A stretch of DNA of 64,000 bases from Istiophorus platypterus. Lineage: Eukaryota > Chordata > Actinopteri > Istiophoriformes > Istiophoridae. The stretch is taken from NCBI GenBank assembly GCA_016859345.1, contig CM029124.1:24263980-24327979 (forward strand), given 5' to 3'. The translations under genes and the position numbers were made by a program. A model generated the notes under the pieces. It had not been told where the DNA came from, made no database searches, and was given only the letters and a program-made list of their open reading frames with translations. Below, piece after piece: positions 37,420 through 50,764 of the stretch (its first letter is position 1; every line of letters starts with the position of its first letter).

Positions 37420-39300
37420 AAGTAATATTGAATGCAGCATTATTACTTTGTCGATAGACTAAGTAGACTCATAAGGCTCAAGACACAAGTGCTGACAAAC
37501 AGCAGTCCGCACTGTTTTATCATCACACATATCATGCATATTTAACAGACTGAGGGCTGGAGATCATCTAAAAAGATCAGATGTGGCATGTCCAAAACCC
37601 AGCAGAAAGTGATTTATCAATGTATTCATCAAGCACTGTGCATCAATGGGTTCATTACCATCAAATTAGCACTGCAAATCATGGCAAAGCCTTGAAATGA
37701 TGTGGAAAGCCAGCACTGATGATATTAATGGTAAATACATCACCATGCACTAGCAAAGTGCCAGGGTGATTGATGATGTTGGCATTAGCCACATGCTAGC
37801 ATGTATCATTGCTAGGATGATGGATGGACAGACATCTTAGCTGCATTGTATAAGGAGTATAGCAAAAAAGTTGATATTCTTAACATTATCACTTTTATTT
37901 TTCTTCTTCTAAGGCAGAAAGAGCTAAAAATAAGCTTCAACAAAATACAATGGACATGTATGTTAAAGTACAAGTTGGTCTCATTAGACACATCAGATGA
38001 AAAATGATGATCTGAGCATTTAACCCTCAGCTCTACCTTCAGCTGAGCTACTGTGTGTGGAGAAACGGAGGTAAAAGTGGTCCCCACTAGTTCTTCACAG
38101 TCCAGAGGGTTTCACTGCCGTCAGTGGTGTGTGTGTATGTGTGGGTGTGTGTATGTGTGTGTTGGGGGGGTTGAAACGAAACATTAACAAAGGCTCTCTG
38201 CTGCCCCGGGCCTCATACATCTGTCACCAAGATGGATCCAATGAAGGCAAGAAAAAAAGGGGGTGGGGATGGGGGTGGGTAGCAGTGACAGACGAGAAAG
38301 AGAGGATTCCCCAATAGGTAGAGATGAAAAGCAGTGTTGCTACTGGATGGGAGAACAGAAAATACACAGACTACTCTCTTTTCCTATCTTTACTGGGACA
38401 TTTTGAAAATACATACATGTTGAAAGTTGTGCCATTACAGATTTTCCCTTCATACAAACTGCTTTTCAAAATGTTCCCTGGAGTTAGTTGTTACTGGGCA
38501 GATCACTAGGCAGCCTCTTTAACCAACACTGTTGAATTGAATCTCTTGAAAATCTTCATTTCAGTGAGAAACTGGATGGACCCAATGCCAGTATCGTATA
38601 TTTTAGAATATGTGTGTGTCACAAGATGGTCCACTTCCATTTCAGTGATATTTTGAACCAAGTTCTCCAAACAAAAGAACAAAATATGCCGTTCTTTAAT
38701 CCCTTTAAAGAAAAACGAATGAGTTTTTCTGATCTGGTTCCCTTATTAGCTGGACAACATAGTTTGTCTTTAATTCTGAAAAAATTGTTAGAAATTAATA
38801 TCAGGAAAGAGATTCATATAACTATTTCCTGATTTGCCACTGCTGTATGGGTTAAAGCAAATACTTTGAAACTTTAGGGAACATCTTTGGTGTGGGTTAA
38901 ACACAAATGCTTTTTTCAGGATGGTAAATCTTTGTAATCATGGTTAAAAGTATAAATAGGCTACTTGTTTAAGGTTAGAGAGCAATTGTGGCCATGGTTA
39001 AAAGAAACCAACCCAGTCTGTCAGTTGGAAAAGGGAAATGAACAGCAGTCTCCCTTGTGAAGGTCACAGGCCTATTTGTTGACTCATCCATCTTCCTTGC
39101 AAGGTTTTGTGGATCCATAACAATGTCATGCTTCTTCCACCTCTGCTTCAGACAGTTGTGTCATTATTTTAACAGCTGTTAGAGGTCAACTGTCCATTAA
39201 ACATCAACTTAGGACAGTCTATCTCACCTTCAGCTAGAAAGCAGGAGCCCAGTGCTGAATTCCTGGAAAGCTCTTGTATATAGAGTTTTATAACCTTGAT
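37420..39300. other. Intergenic sequence with short dispersed-repeat pieces
   Basis: Contains a GT-rich tract (38104-38165), a G-rich stretch near 38260-38280, and repeat-like phrases (catggttaaaagaaaccaac, gtctcccttgtgaaggtcac) at 38900-39100. No gene recognised. Confidence 0.45.
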
Positions 39301-39319
39301 GGCATACACTTAACCCAGT

Positions 39320-39760
39320 GTTGAGATCTGAAGGACCTTCCTCACCCCCCTTATTCTGGAGGCCAGTGGATGTCAGTGCCAATATATTAATCTTACCTAA
39401 AAATAATGCCCATTCTGTACAAAATCTGGATAATATTATTCTTCGAAAAATAGATGGTACTGAATTAGAGAGGCTCTCTGAAGTAAGACTAGATGAGAAA
39501 TTACTTTCCATGCTAAAATTTCTGTTTAAAGAAACACTTTCCCTTTGCAGCAGGAAGGAACTCTGTTCAGTATTTTTAACCTTTTTGGATTATGGTGACA
39601 TTCTGTACGTCAGATTTACCACTGCATACTGTAGGCTTGATCCTCTTTATCACTCATCTCTTTATTTTAAATGTTGCCTCACAAACTCTAAATTCTTTCC
39701 TTTAAGTTATCAAACCCCATATCTAGATGGATAACCCAACAAGTGTTCAAGCCTACACAA
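39320..39760 (+). pseudogene. LINE reverse-transcriptase C-terminal fragment
   Basis: The frame reads RKIDGTELERLSEVRLDEKL, then RKELCSVFLTFLDYGDILY and LDPLYHSSLYF. This matches the post-palm region of fish non-LTR reverse transcriptases (DGTELERVSEYKYLGVWLDEKLSF, LDYGDV.Y, LD.VYHSALRF). Internal deletions shorten it, and neither catalytic motifs nor flanking domains are present. Confidence 0.7.
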
Positions 39761-39764
39761 TATA

Positions 39765-42240
39765 AGTTGCTTGTCCCTTATCTCTAAATAAGTATATATG
39801 AGGTTAAGTTTATGTAACAGTAATGGTTTGGTTAGGTTTAGGTACAAAAACTGCATGGCGGGGCTTAGAAGGGGGGTAGGGGGTTTGGTTAAAATAAGTT
39901 CTTGTCAGAACTTGTCAGAAGAGCAACCAATTAACAGTGTAGCCAAATAAATTCACTTTTTTGGGGTCAGTCAATAATAATTTCAACCTCCATCTGTATG
40001 GGACCATCATCATAAACCAATTTTTAAAAAAACTCAGAAATATTTTCACAAAAATGGAAACAAGCATGAACTGATGCAGTCGCTTAGAAAATATCAACTT
40101 TAAAATCTACTTTTATCTGCCTAGCACCCACCAGAGAGAAGGCAATTTGTCTGAAGACAGAAAAAGACTTGATGTCAAGCGGATATAAAGCTACAAAACC
40201 ATGAGTTACTATAATGGAGAGGTGGTGTTTTCCACTCAGGTCAATAGTAACCATGAGGGTTTCTTTATGTCCCCATGTAGACACCTTGAATACTTTGGGA
40301 TATCATCAGACATGTCACATATGTACTTCTATCATTTATGTGAAGTTGTTTCATGGGTCAGTCCAGTGGTACAGTAGACTATGAAATTTTTTTTTTAATA
40401 GTGTCAGGTCTTCAGCCTCTGTGCTCTTTGTCAAGGATTCATCAATTTAACAGCCATCCAAGGTCCAAAGTTAGGACAAGGATGAAGGCCAGTCAGCTGA
40501 AACTGTTTTGTCTTCTTGTCCTCTGTAAAGACAGTGACTTTATTGAGTCACCCTCTCTTGTAGTCTCTTGTATTACTCTCTTGTAAGCGTTAGCCAATGT
40601 TGTATGAATAAAATGCCTTTCTGTGCATGGTGGTGTGTTTCCTGCATTGTTAATTTGAATTGCAAGTTGTCTTTTAATGACTGTCTCAATGTTCCTCAAC
40701 ATTAACCACTATGGATTTATGCTATGGACACTAGTTTGAACTATCTTAACTTTGTTTCTGAGAAATCACATTTTCTCTATCAGCTTGGCAGATTACTCTA
40801 CTAAAACATACATGAGCCTCAATTGTGAACGTTACAGAGGTACATAGAGGTACATAGAGTTGTATCAAATTTCAAATTTTTATAGTCTCTCTTTTTAATC
40901 CTGGTTTACAACAAAAAGTCATGTGTACTTTTAGCTTGGTGACTATATGCTCTATGGGAGTTGTGGTTTACTTTTCTCTTTGTGATTTTATGTACACAAG
41001 ATATACTTTATGACATGTTTGATACAGATTGTTAAACTCATCCAAACCTTGGAAGTGCTCTAGTTGGCACTCACCTACAGTAACAATTTCTCAACTCCTC
41101 TAAACTAACAACTCTGTTATAAGAGCTAAAAGTTGAAGTTTGATCTTTCATGTCTGTATAAATGCAGCTCTACTTTACCTAACTTTATCAAACAAAATCA
41201 AGTCAGGTCTAAGAAAGAGATTAAGAGAAGTTTGCTGCTATGTCCTGCGTGGTAAAGTTTGATGTTGCAGTAAATAGCGTGCACAGTAATTATAGTTGAG
41301 ATTGTAGTGAAATCTCAGGAGCGGCAGGAGGGTAATAGCCTCTCAGCCTTCATCTCTTTCTATTTCCCCACCAGTGCTGACATACCTCACCACACAGGCA
41401 CACAGGCGAGAAATTAACAGCAAGGAAATGCTGATAGCTCTTGCTAATGTTACAGGCCAGGAGGTTACTGGCAACACATGCACATGTCCTTTCCACTTAG
41501 TACTAGTACATTCTTGCAACAATGCAATACATACAGTATGAGCTTTAAGAGCTCTCTTGGGAGCTTCTTCTTCATAAATCTCAATGTGTCACAGATGAAA
41601 GCATGCAGGCAAACACTGACCCACACTTCTAACTGGCCACCAGTAGCAGCACTCTGCGCATGTATTGGAAATAGTGGAGTGAAGTGTGGGCCAGTTAGCA
41701 GAGAGGATGTCATCAGCGTAATGGTCAGTTGTTGTAACACTCTTGTCTCTGGCCCATTGGCTTCTGCGGTCAGATTCAATTTCAACCAGTATGAGTGTGG
41801 ACTGCTCTGCCATTAGCTGACAGCTACATCTCGCAGCTGCAGGCTTCGGGGGTCTGGCCAAATTTTAAGCCCAATTGACTTTTAATATGAATCACGCTGG
41901 GATGCCAAGGACTCATCCCATCGCTTGAAATTAACACCCTGGAGCACACACACACTCTTATAAATGGGCATATTTGATGCACATGCACACACACACACAC
42001 ACTGACTCACAAACAGTTATTAATGGCTTGACTGAGTGCTGTGATTGTTTTCCCTGCAACTAGACAAGTATCATGTGGTGCAGCCTATGACACTTGTGGT
42101 GCAGTGTACAGTGTCAGGCCTGCACAATGCACACCTCTAGCCTCTGGCTTCACCCTCCTGCTCTTTTGTTTTTAATGGCCTCCCTGCCAATTTCTCTTCA
42201 TCACTGTTATTAACCTTTTGTTACTCCTTTGTGGTTCCCT
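39765..42240. other. Intergenic sequence, no confirmed gene
   Basis: Mostly unique. A 35-codon frame from 40482 starts MKASQLKLFCLLVLC, like a signal peptide, with an AATAAA at 40608, but no further support. The stretch 41640-41940 is complex sequence with no repeat signature. Confidence 0.4.
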
Positions 42241-42779
42241 CTCTCTTCATTTTACTAGCACAATCTCAATCTCCCTTCTTTATTCATTATGCTCACTTTC
42301 AGGTTTCATATTTTCATTTCATTTTGTTTTATGCCCTGTCTCTTTAAGGCCCCCCTTACAAAAAGACCAGTCAGCTTCCGCAGACCTAAGCAGGAACCAC
42401 CCACCAACTCCAAACCCAGACACATCTGCATTTGTGTTCCTCTGAATCAGCTCTGCTGGCATCACTGCAGCCAGGAACACTGTATGTGAAACACAATTCT
42501 GATGGGAGGGAAAGACATTTGGTCAGGAGAACAGACCTGTTGAAAAATTAAACAGAAAAAAGGTCTGAGTTGATTCACTGTGTTTCTTCTGGTCAAGGAC
42601 AGGGTCTGGGTGATACAGGGATTTGCACCTTGATTCCAGTGCAATAGATCTATGAAGTTTTTCCTGTAGATTTCTGGGGGGGGTCAGTTTGTCTGGGGTT
42701 CAGGTCCCCTCTAGCCTTGACATCTCTCGTGATGGGGCAGTCTTCCTTAACTGGCCATGGAATATGGACTCTTTGTTTT

Positions 42780-43654
42780 CAGTTGTAGGACCATGGACAC
42801 AGATGATACACTTTCAGCGCTCAGGGAAAACAAAACAATCTTTCCTGTCCTTCCAAGGAGTTGGTCCAACTCATTCACTGAGATTCCCCTCTGTGATGCT
42901 AAATTGTTAGCATGTGCAAAGCAAGCTATCTATGGACCCATTCCAGCTTTAATTATTGCATTTACTTGGTTCTTGGCATTGTCTGCGGTGACTGGGATAT
43001 TGCTACTGGGTCTTTCCAGCTTCCACTTCTCTACTGCTGCTATCAGTACCTGAGCCAGATTTTTGCCTGTGTGACTCTCATAGAGGGGGCATGTCTGTAG
43101 CCCCTGACTTCTCATCTCCCACTCTCCTGTGATGTAGTGAGCAGTCACATAGCTTTCCATTGTCCTGGAAATCCACCCTTCTTTAATGAGGGCAACAGAA
43201 GATGCCATGGATAATTCGTAGACAGTTCTGATCTTTTCCTGTTCATTAAGGTCTTGCAGAATTTTCACACTAAATTGGCTCAGGATTTTGAAGAGTTTTC
43301 TTAGAGTAACTAAAGCACTTACACCATATTTTTAAACCCTTTGTTTTCCAAATGGTGTATGGCCTCATGTCTGCAGTAATAAACATCCAAATACATTTGG
43401 TAATAACGTTAGCCCACTTGGATTATGCAGCAAAGGGCTGCTTAAATGCATGTTAAGAATGTTAAGGGTGATGTTGCTTCAAATGTACAGCCTTTGTCAT
43501 TTGTCGTTTTTCTCATGGCACAATGCCTACAAACCATAATGATCTTCTCCACTATCCTTCTTCTATATTTTACAGGGAAGCCCTAATGTGTCCATACATG
43601 CAACTTAAATGATGTGGAAGGCTTATTGAGCTCTTCTGCTCCTGGAGTAGCCAT
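42780..43654 (-). pseudogene. hAT-family (ZBED-like) transposase relic
   Basis: On the minus strand from an ATG at 43654 the translation begins MATPGAEELNKP and includes a BED zinc-finger start (FKLHVWTH.GFPVKYRRR, then VCRHCA). It is followed by ITADMRPYTIWKTKGLK, the RNase H-like block SVALIKEGWISRTMESYVT, AHYITGEWEMRSQGLQTCPL, ESHTGKNLAQVLIAAVEKW, then CFAHANNLASQRGISVN. This order is diagnostic of fish ZBED/hAT transposases. Multiple frame breaks and missing pieces (second Cys/His pair of the finger, C-terminal dimerisation region) show it is inactive. Confidence 0.8.
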
Positions 43655-44632
43655 GATTGTGGCTGTCAACTACTTTTAACATGCCCCATTCACATGAACA
43701 AAGAATTGTTTGTCTGTATCTTTTCACTGCTACTCTGCATCAGGATTTGGGAATTATTATTTTAAAAAGTAACAGTTTCAATAAATATATAGTTCATACT
43801 ATTATGGTTAAACTTAGCAAATAATACATGGTACACATGTATCCCAAACCATGGGTTTGGACACATGTGGGAGTACATACTGATCACAGATCAACTACTA
43901 ATCAACCACTGCCAACTAACTAACTACTACTTTTGCACCACTAATGGCTTCTCTCCACTTTGTGGTTGCAACTTCTGGTTAAAGTATAGTGCTTTCTGAA
44001 TTGGACATACTCAACCACACACATACATACTTATGCATGTGCACATACTGTACATACCAAGTACACATATATATATATACTCAAGCAGACATATGAACAT
44101 TCTCGCACTAACACATTACTCTATACTTACACATTTGCATTCATATATAAACCTATTCAGTTCAGTCACACTGAACTATAAACAATTTAAGAAAGCTCAG
44201 AATTAACAGTAAAGCATAGTGCAATATGACATAACTGATGCCAGCAGGCAAACGTGTTTTACATCTTTAGCAGGCGAGCTACCTCAGTAGTGAGCAAAAA
44301 GCAGTGTTGCAGTTTCTAGCATAGCATTCTCTGTAAATTCCAAATCTCTTGTCAAATTGTCTTTCTCTCATGAAAATTGCCATCAAACATTTCATTTGCT
44401 GTGCTTTGGTCAGAATTATGAATTGTCCACTGAAAGCTGTGTAGATGAGAGACCACAATTGAGAAACAGTTCGCAGAAGAGAAATCAATCTAAATATAAA
44501 AAAAAATTCACAAATTATTTGTCACATTTCTAAATAATAAAAGCATAGAACCACTACTGATAATTATAAATGTATAAAAAATTTGATTTTACTGATGCAA
44601 AGATATTCGAAACAATGCATCCCGAGTTCATC

Positions 44633-44860
44633 CTAAATTGTATCTTCTGCCCACTTTTTTAAATAAGGGAAATCACATCGTGAAATTTTATGCTGGTGCA
44701 CTGATCTGAAGCAGTGAATCTTTCCATTCCTATTACTGACATGGACAATAATGGCTTGTGCATTTGGATTAATGTTAAAAATAGTCGGAAGTGCATCTGT
44801 TATAACCAGAACTGTAGCATGTGGTAAGCAGCAGATTTTTGCACATCTTGATTTAATCAT
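44633..44860 (-). pseudogene. Possible LINE ORF1 esterase-like fragment
   Basis: The minus frame reads CLPHATVLVITDALPTIFNI then PNAQAIIVHVSNRNGK. This resembles the SGNH-hydrolase-like ORF1 of CR1/L2 elements, where a VIHVGTND-type block is expected. The catalytic residues are not intact. Weakly supported. Confidence 0.35.
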
Positions 44861-45869
44861 CTCTAATCAAGGTGGAAGGAAAAGGCAGCTGAGAAGCAGG
44901 GCTGCATATCTATATCTATATCTATATCTTGAACGTGGGCAAGGACTTATTGGATTACCAGCCTACCTGGTTGGAATGCTCCACAACTACACCTGCAGTG
45001 GATGGTCAAAAGAAAAGTCCAGAGGTGAGGAGATGGAGCTGTCAAGTTAATCCAGGACAGTAAACCAATTGGTCAGCTGCATTTTTAAGACGGATGGACA
45101 GATTGAGTGCATGTCTTGATTTCTGTTTTGAACCAGGGTATTCGAAGGAGCAGATCACTATATTCTTCTGCAGGACAAGGAGCACAGGTTACAAAGAGCA
45201 GGGAAGTCTGGGAATTGTTGCTTCCAGAGACTACTGATCAGAAAATTCCCATTTGGAGTGAGGCCATCTTACACCTCTGTACAGGACTGGTATGTCTGTA
45301 AAATCATGTCCATACACAGCACAGCAACAGCGATTCCATGGTGAATTGTCATAGTGAATTGTTCACTGTTTTTTTTGTGTGAACTGATCGCTTTATTGCT
45401 GTAGTGGATGCAGTGCTGTGTGCTGTGCTGTGTGCCCATTTTTCTGAATAGCTTAATTGAGATAGTGTTGTATTTGCAATATTATTCCAATCATTATGAT
45501 TACATTCCTGCCAACTTTCGTAAACAGGCTCTGGTTACTATCGGCCCATGGTTGCAAGTCATTATCTCTGATCCCCCCATCTACAAGGAAAATAGCTCAG
45601 TACAAAGGCAGACAATCAAGACCAGGGAGAAAAAGCAAAAGCACCAAATGAATTGGGGATATAATGTGGGACATGATTATTCTCCGACTATTTAAAGCTG
45701 GCTATTGTTCAATTCCCTCTTTAAAAATGTGCAGATTTCTGCAATAATTTCAGACCTATTTCAAAATGCAAACTGGTTAAATGAAAATTTGGAAGCTAGT
45801 TCACTCATCTGAAAAATTTCAGTCCCAGTCACAGACACTGCTCTCTGGAGGTACTATACTATATTCTAA

Positions 45870-46262
45870 TTCAACCTGACACAGGAGAAATGAGATCCTT
45901 ATTGACAGATTAATGCAATGGGTCTCCTTGTTTTAGGTTTAGATCCTATACATCTAACAGAAAATTTAAAGAATATCTTATCACTTTATGCAGATATTAC
46001 TCTGCTCTACTTGTCTGTGAAAGGACCTCAGCAATTTAAGCAACCTAAATGAAATCTGAAAGCTATGAGATGCAGATGCAAAATTTTCGAAAATTGAATG
46101 AGGATGAAAAAGAGGTCCTTATTATCAGTCCTGAGAGTGCTAAAAATACCCTGCAGCAGACTCTGAGACCTTTTGACAACACATGTGAAAATGTAGGCGT
46201 AACATTTGATTCTAGTCTAATTTTTTTACATAGAAAAACTTGTATAATCATGCTTTTTATAG
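45870..46262 (+). pseudogene. L2-like LINE reverse-transcriptase fragment
   Basis: Frames give SYHFYADITLLYLSVKGPQQF in one register (palm motif YADD changed to YADI), then FRKLNEDEKEVLIISPESAK and NVGVTFDSSL in the next. This order matches L2 reverse transcriptases after the palm. Stops and shifts are present. Confidence 0.7.
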
Positions 46263-46264
46263 TT

Positions 46265-49200
46265 AAGGAATATGCCTAAGATTAGACCACAGAGTTGCCA
46301 TTCTCACATTTCATGGTGGCCCAACACCTTTAATTTTTTACCCATCTGTAGTTTATTTCACCACTCTGTGTCCATATGTACCCTAATCCCATTAAGACTC
46401 TCAATGAAAGATTCAAATTCCATTTTTATTTGTCATCATTTGCACCAGTTCAAATGTCATATCAGGCTCTGGATCCATTTTGATCTCCATCAGGATATAA
46501 AATCTAAGTGTATACTTGTTTAAACGTGTTTATATGTGTGCTCCTGTGGTCTTTGTAAATCAGGACTAAAGGTGTGAATTAGTGAATCCCACCCCCCCAC
46601 CCCACCCAACCCTGACCCTCCATGTGTGTTACTGATGTGTGAAAACTTGTGTGTCCTCAGTGTGTGGCCTTCTCTTGGTTTCCTCACGTTACTATGTTGC
46701 TGTTGAGAGGCCAAGCTGCAGGGGAGCGGTTACTGTGGAATCACCGGAATCTCCAGCCAATGACTTTTTAATGCCAGCTCATAAAACAGAGGGACAGCAG
46801 AGATATGTCCGGATATGAATGAGACCAGACAAATGTTCCTAAACAAAATGGTCTGAGGTTAATATGTTGATAAAGCAATAGCTGCATTTTAACTTCAAGC
46901 CTTTGTGAGACAAGCAAATGAGAGAAGCATCCACTGTGTTATGTGTTGAGAGAAGCTTGAGTCACATATGGTTGGACTTAATTGATTGTAATGATTTTGT
47001 GTTCTTGATGACAGCCTTTGCACAGTAGTAAATTAACTTGTTAGGCGTGTGGAAAGAGGTGTATAGGTAAATAGATGAGTGAGTGACAACTGTGCAGAAA
47101 ACTTAGCTGAGATAAGTTTAAGTTTACCTCATGCAATACTACTGGCTAACACCAAAAATAGAATAATCCTCTCTATTCTTCCCAAATTCTCAGACCTTTT
47201 CCCTGTGTGTGCAATAAAAATGTTATTTTCCAACTTTTCTTGACCATCTAACACTAAGCTGCACCATCAATGCCCAAATCCTGCACCTGTTGAGGGACAC
47301 AAGATGGGATAAACTTTCCCTGCCTGCGCAGTTCAAGCTTGCCAGAGGCACAGATCAGTGTAGCTATTGTAACGTGACAGTATCTGCATGGTATGCACAA
47401 AGGGTTAACACTGGGCCAGGTTTCAGATCATGTTTAAATCCAAATGTCAAGTGTTCCAACACTCAATTGCTTGTGAAAAAAACACAAACACAAAAACAAA
47501 CTTATTCTGAGATGATTTTGATAAAGTGAATTTTAAGAAATGGACGAAATAAGTCACTTTCACAAAGACTCTCATGTACTTTCTAGTCTTTGCTGATTGT
47601 GTCAAAAACCAAACTAATGGGGAAATAGTGAGAGCCATTAGAGGTCAGGACATGGAGGAACATGCAGGATACAGGAAGATTTTGTTTTGTATTGTATTAC
47701 CTAGCAGATAATTTAAGTAACTCTGTAACATTTCTTTAATTTTTTTAATTTACACTTGTCTTTGCAGAAATTTCAGACAAACTTTCCTGCTGCAGTGATG
47801 AATCAGAGGTTGCTGTTTTTGTGTACATTTCTTTCCCTCCTCCCATATTCTGAACTTCTAAACAGGACCACTGTAAAAACAGACTCCATGAGCCCAAACA
47901 TTCAACTTTTTGTGGCACCATTTTTCTTACATTTTTGCTGCTCAATACCTGACCGTAGTCCCTAAGAGAATAAGGAAAAACCTGTTTAGTGGCTTAAAAA
48001 GGCTACACATCTTTAGTAAATATCCCCCTAAGACTCTATAGCCAGGCTGCTGGAAGCTGTTGTTGTACGACAACAAGTAGATATTTACCATGGTCTCCAT
48101 GTTAGTGTGTTGGCATGTAAACTTTTGCCAAATATCAATAGAACAAAGTACAGCCAATCGAATGTCAATACAATTTCAAATTTTAACCAGATGATGGCAG
48201 CGAGGAGAGGTCACACTGGTAACATCTCTTCTCTAATTTTATTTCTTATTTAGATGTAGATCTAGTAGAATGTAGTAACTTGTCGTTTCATTTACATTTA
48301 AAGGTTCTGTTATGTTTTTAGGTTATGAATGGAATCAAAATATTTGTACAACAGTGTTTTGTTAAAACAGTATGTTGTAAAAAACAGTGGCAGGAAGTGA
48401 AAAGCTTTGTGGGGATCAAAATGTTTAACCCGCACTTATTCAGCAAACTGAATTATTCCATGATACATTTCCCCCTCCTTGCACAACACATTGTTTTAAG
48501 CACATCAGCCTGAAAACCATGTCTCTGGAATGCAGCTTGTCTTTTCAGAATCATCACCTCATTTTAGCTCAGTCAGTTACAGTGCGTCTTGATGGGGTCC
48601 TCAATCAAATATCAAGACCTTGCAACATATAAAATACCAAGAGACATTATTAACATAATGGGACAACTCTGTAATTGTTATTGATAAATATAATACAAAT
48701 TTGAATGTCAAAGTTGTTTTGGAAAAGTACTTAGTGCAAATCTCAAGTCCATAAATATAATTCTTAAAGGTTAGCTAAAGTCGTCCTTTCTCTATGGAAA
48801 AAATTAATCGAGTTTACCAGTAAGTTCACTTTTTTTCTAACTGATTTTTTTTGAAAAAAAAGTATCCACAGCCAGCAACGTATCATTTAATCTTTTTTCA
48901 CATAGAAATAGATTTGTGTTTTCCTTGGTACACACTCATCTTTGGGAATCAAAATTAAGTTGTGACATTAGTCAGAAAAAATCTGATGACATATCTTCCT
49001 CAAATTATTCAGGTAGCATAGAACAGCACATGCAATATTTTACTGTTATAGTGTACAGCAGCTTTTAGAGAACATATAACAGTCAAAGTTTCAATCCTAT
49101 GATATTTTCATTCTACCAAACCTCACAGTGATAATAATAATCCTGTAAGCCTGCTGTTTATTTGGCTGCGCTGTTAACAAAAACGGCAAGTACTCTTCCT

Positions 49201-49400
49201 CTGTCATATCTCTGACAGTGCTGCTCTGGGGGGGTTACTACTCCCCACTGGTCAATAACTGTGTCATTATGAGCGGAAATCTTGGTCCAGCAGTAACCAT
49301 ACTGTTATCGCTGCCAAATCAACTAGGTCTGATATTTTAAAGAACTTTGAAAACTGTGGCTCGGGGGGCAGAGTGGGTGTGTCATTAACATACACTCAAA
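46265..49400. other. Intergenic sequence, no gene recognised
   Basis: AT-rich unique-looking sequence. A short GC-balanced block at 46690-46860 (ggagcggttactgtggaatc, ccagccaatgacttttta) could be conserved noncoding DNA. Open frames are short and featureless. Confidence 0.45.
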
Positions 49401-49415
49401 TCAACTCCTCTTCTG

Positions 49416-50760
49416 TAATTCAATTCAATTCAATTCAATTCAATTCAATTCAATTCAATTCAATTAAAGTCAGTTCAATTTAATTTGCATAGCACCATAT
49501 TATAAAAGAGGTTATCTCAGGGCACTTTTCATACAGAGCAGGTCTAGACCAGACTCTTTACAGTTATTATTTACAGAGACCCAACATTTCCCCTATGAGC
49601 AAGTACTTGGCGACAGTGGCAACGAAAAATTCCCTTTTAACAGGTAGAAACGTTGAATAGATCCTGGCTCATGTTGGAAGGCTGTTTGCCTCGACTGGCT
49701 GGATTGAGAGTGAAAGAGAGAGAGCGAGGGAGAGAGAGAGACATAATGGAGGATGGGCAGGAGGGAGGAGAGAAAGCATAGCACAATAACAGGACTAATA
49801 GCTATATATACTATGGTTATACTAACAGGGCTAATAATATTACTAATAGGACTAAATGAAATGGTAACAGTAGCAATCATAATAATTAAAGCAGTGGGTA
49901 TTGATCAGGCTCATGGGGCAGTAGATGATCTGCAACCGTGGACCAAGACTCAGGAGTATCAGAAAAAACCTGCAGAAAGCGACAGGAGGAAGAGGAGAGA
50001 GAAGAGGAAGCACAGAATTACTGGAGAGAGAAGGACAGTTAGTAACGAGCATTTGTAAAGGGAAGCTCGGTGCATCATGGGAAGTCCCCCGGTAGTCTGG
50101 GCCCATAGCAGCATAGTGAGGGGAGGGCTCAAGATAATGCTGAGCCAGTTCTAATCATAAGCTTTATCAAAGAGGAAGGATTTAAGCCTACTCTTAAACA
50201 TGGAGAGGGTGTCTGCCTCCTGGACTCAAACTGGAAGATGATTCCACAGTAGAGGAGCCTGATAAATGAAAGCTCTGCCCCCCAGTGTTCTAATGGGATA
50301 GTAAGGTTACTATGAGCTCTTTAAGATAGGATGGTGCCTGTCCATTAATAAGGGCTTTGTAGATGAGGAGGAGGATTTTAAATTGTATTCTTGATTTCAC
50401 AGGGAACCAGTGCAGAGAAGCTAACACAGGAGAGATATGATCTCTTTCTGGTTCTTGTTAATACTCTCACAGCAGCATTCTGAATCAGTTTTATTGGGAC
50501 AGCCTGATAATAGGGAGTTGCAATAATCGAGCCTAGAAGTAATTAAAGCATGTTCTAGCTTTTCTGCGTCATTTTGAGAAAGGATGTGTTTGATTAATGC
50601 GATATTATGAAGGTGAAAAAAGCCGGTCCTTGAAGTTTGTATTATGTGGGAGTTAAAGGACATGTCCTGATCGATGTCATCTTTGTAGTGACCCTGGAAT
50701 AAAGAGGACAATGTCAGGAGCAGCAGAACTAGAACTTTTTTCATGTTAAACAAAGAACTG
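49416..50760 (-). pseudogene. 5'-truncated L2/CR1-like LINE, copy A, with (AATTG)n tail
   Basis: The minus-strand frame at about 50700-50450 reads DIDQDMSFNSHIIQTSRTGF, then HNIALIKHILSQNDAEKLEH and ITSRLDYCNSLLSGCPN, the C-terminal half of a non-LTR reverse transcriptase. Next come decayed HWLP..RIQFK-type sequence and a long 3' UTR, ending in nine to ten tandem CAATT units (49416-49465), the typical tail microsatellite. The 3' UTR is close to that of copy B at 58490-59222 in opposite orientation. Upstream of DIDQD the frame starts MKKVLVLLLLTLSSLFQG, which mimics a signal peptide but is probably a chance product of the element. Confidence 0.75.
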
Positions 50761-50764
50761 AAGA

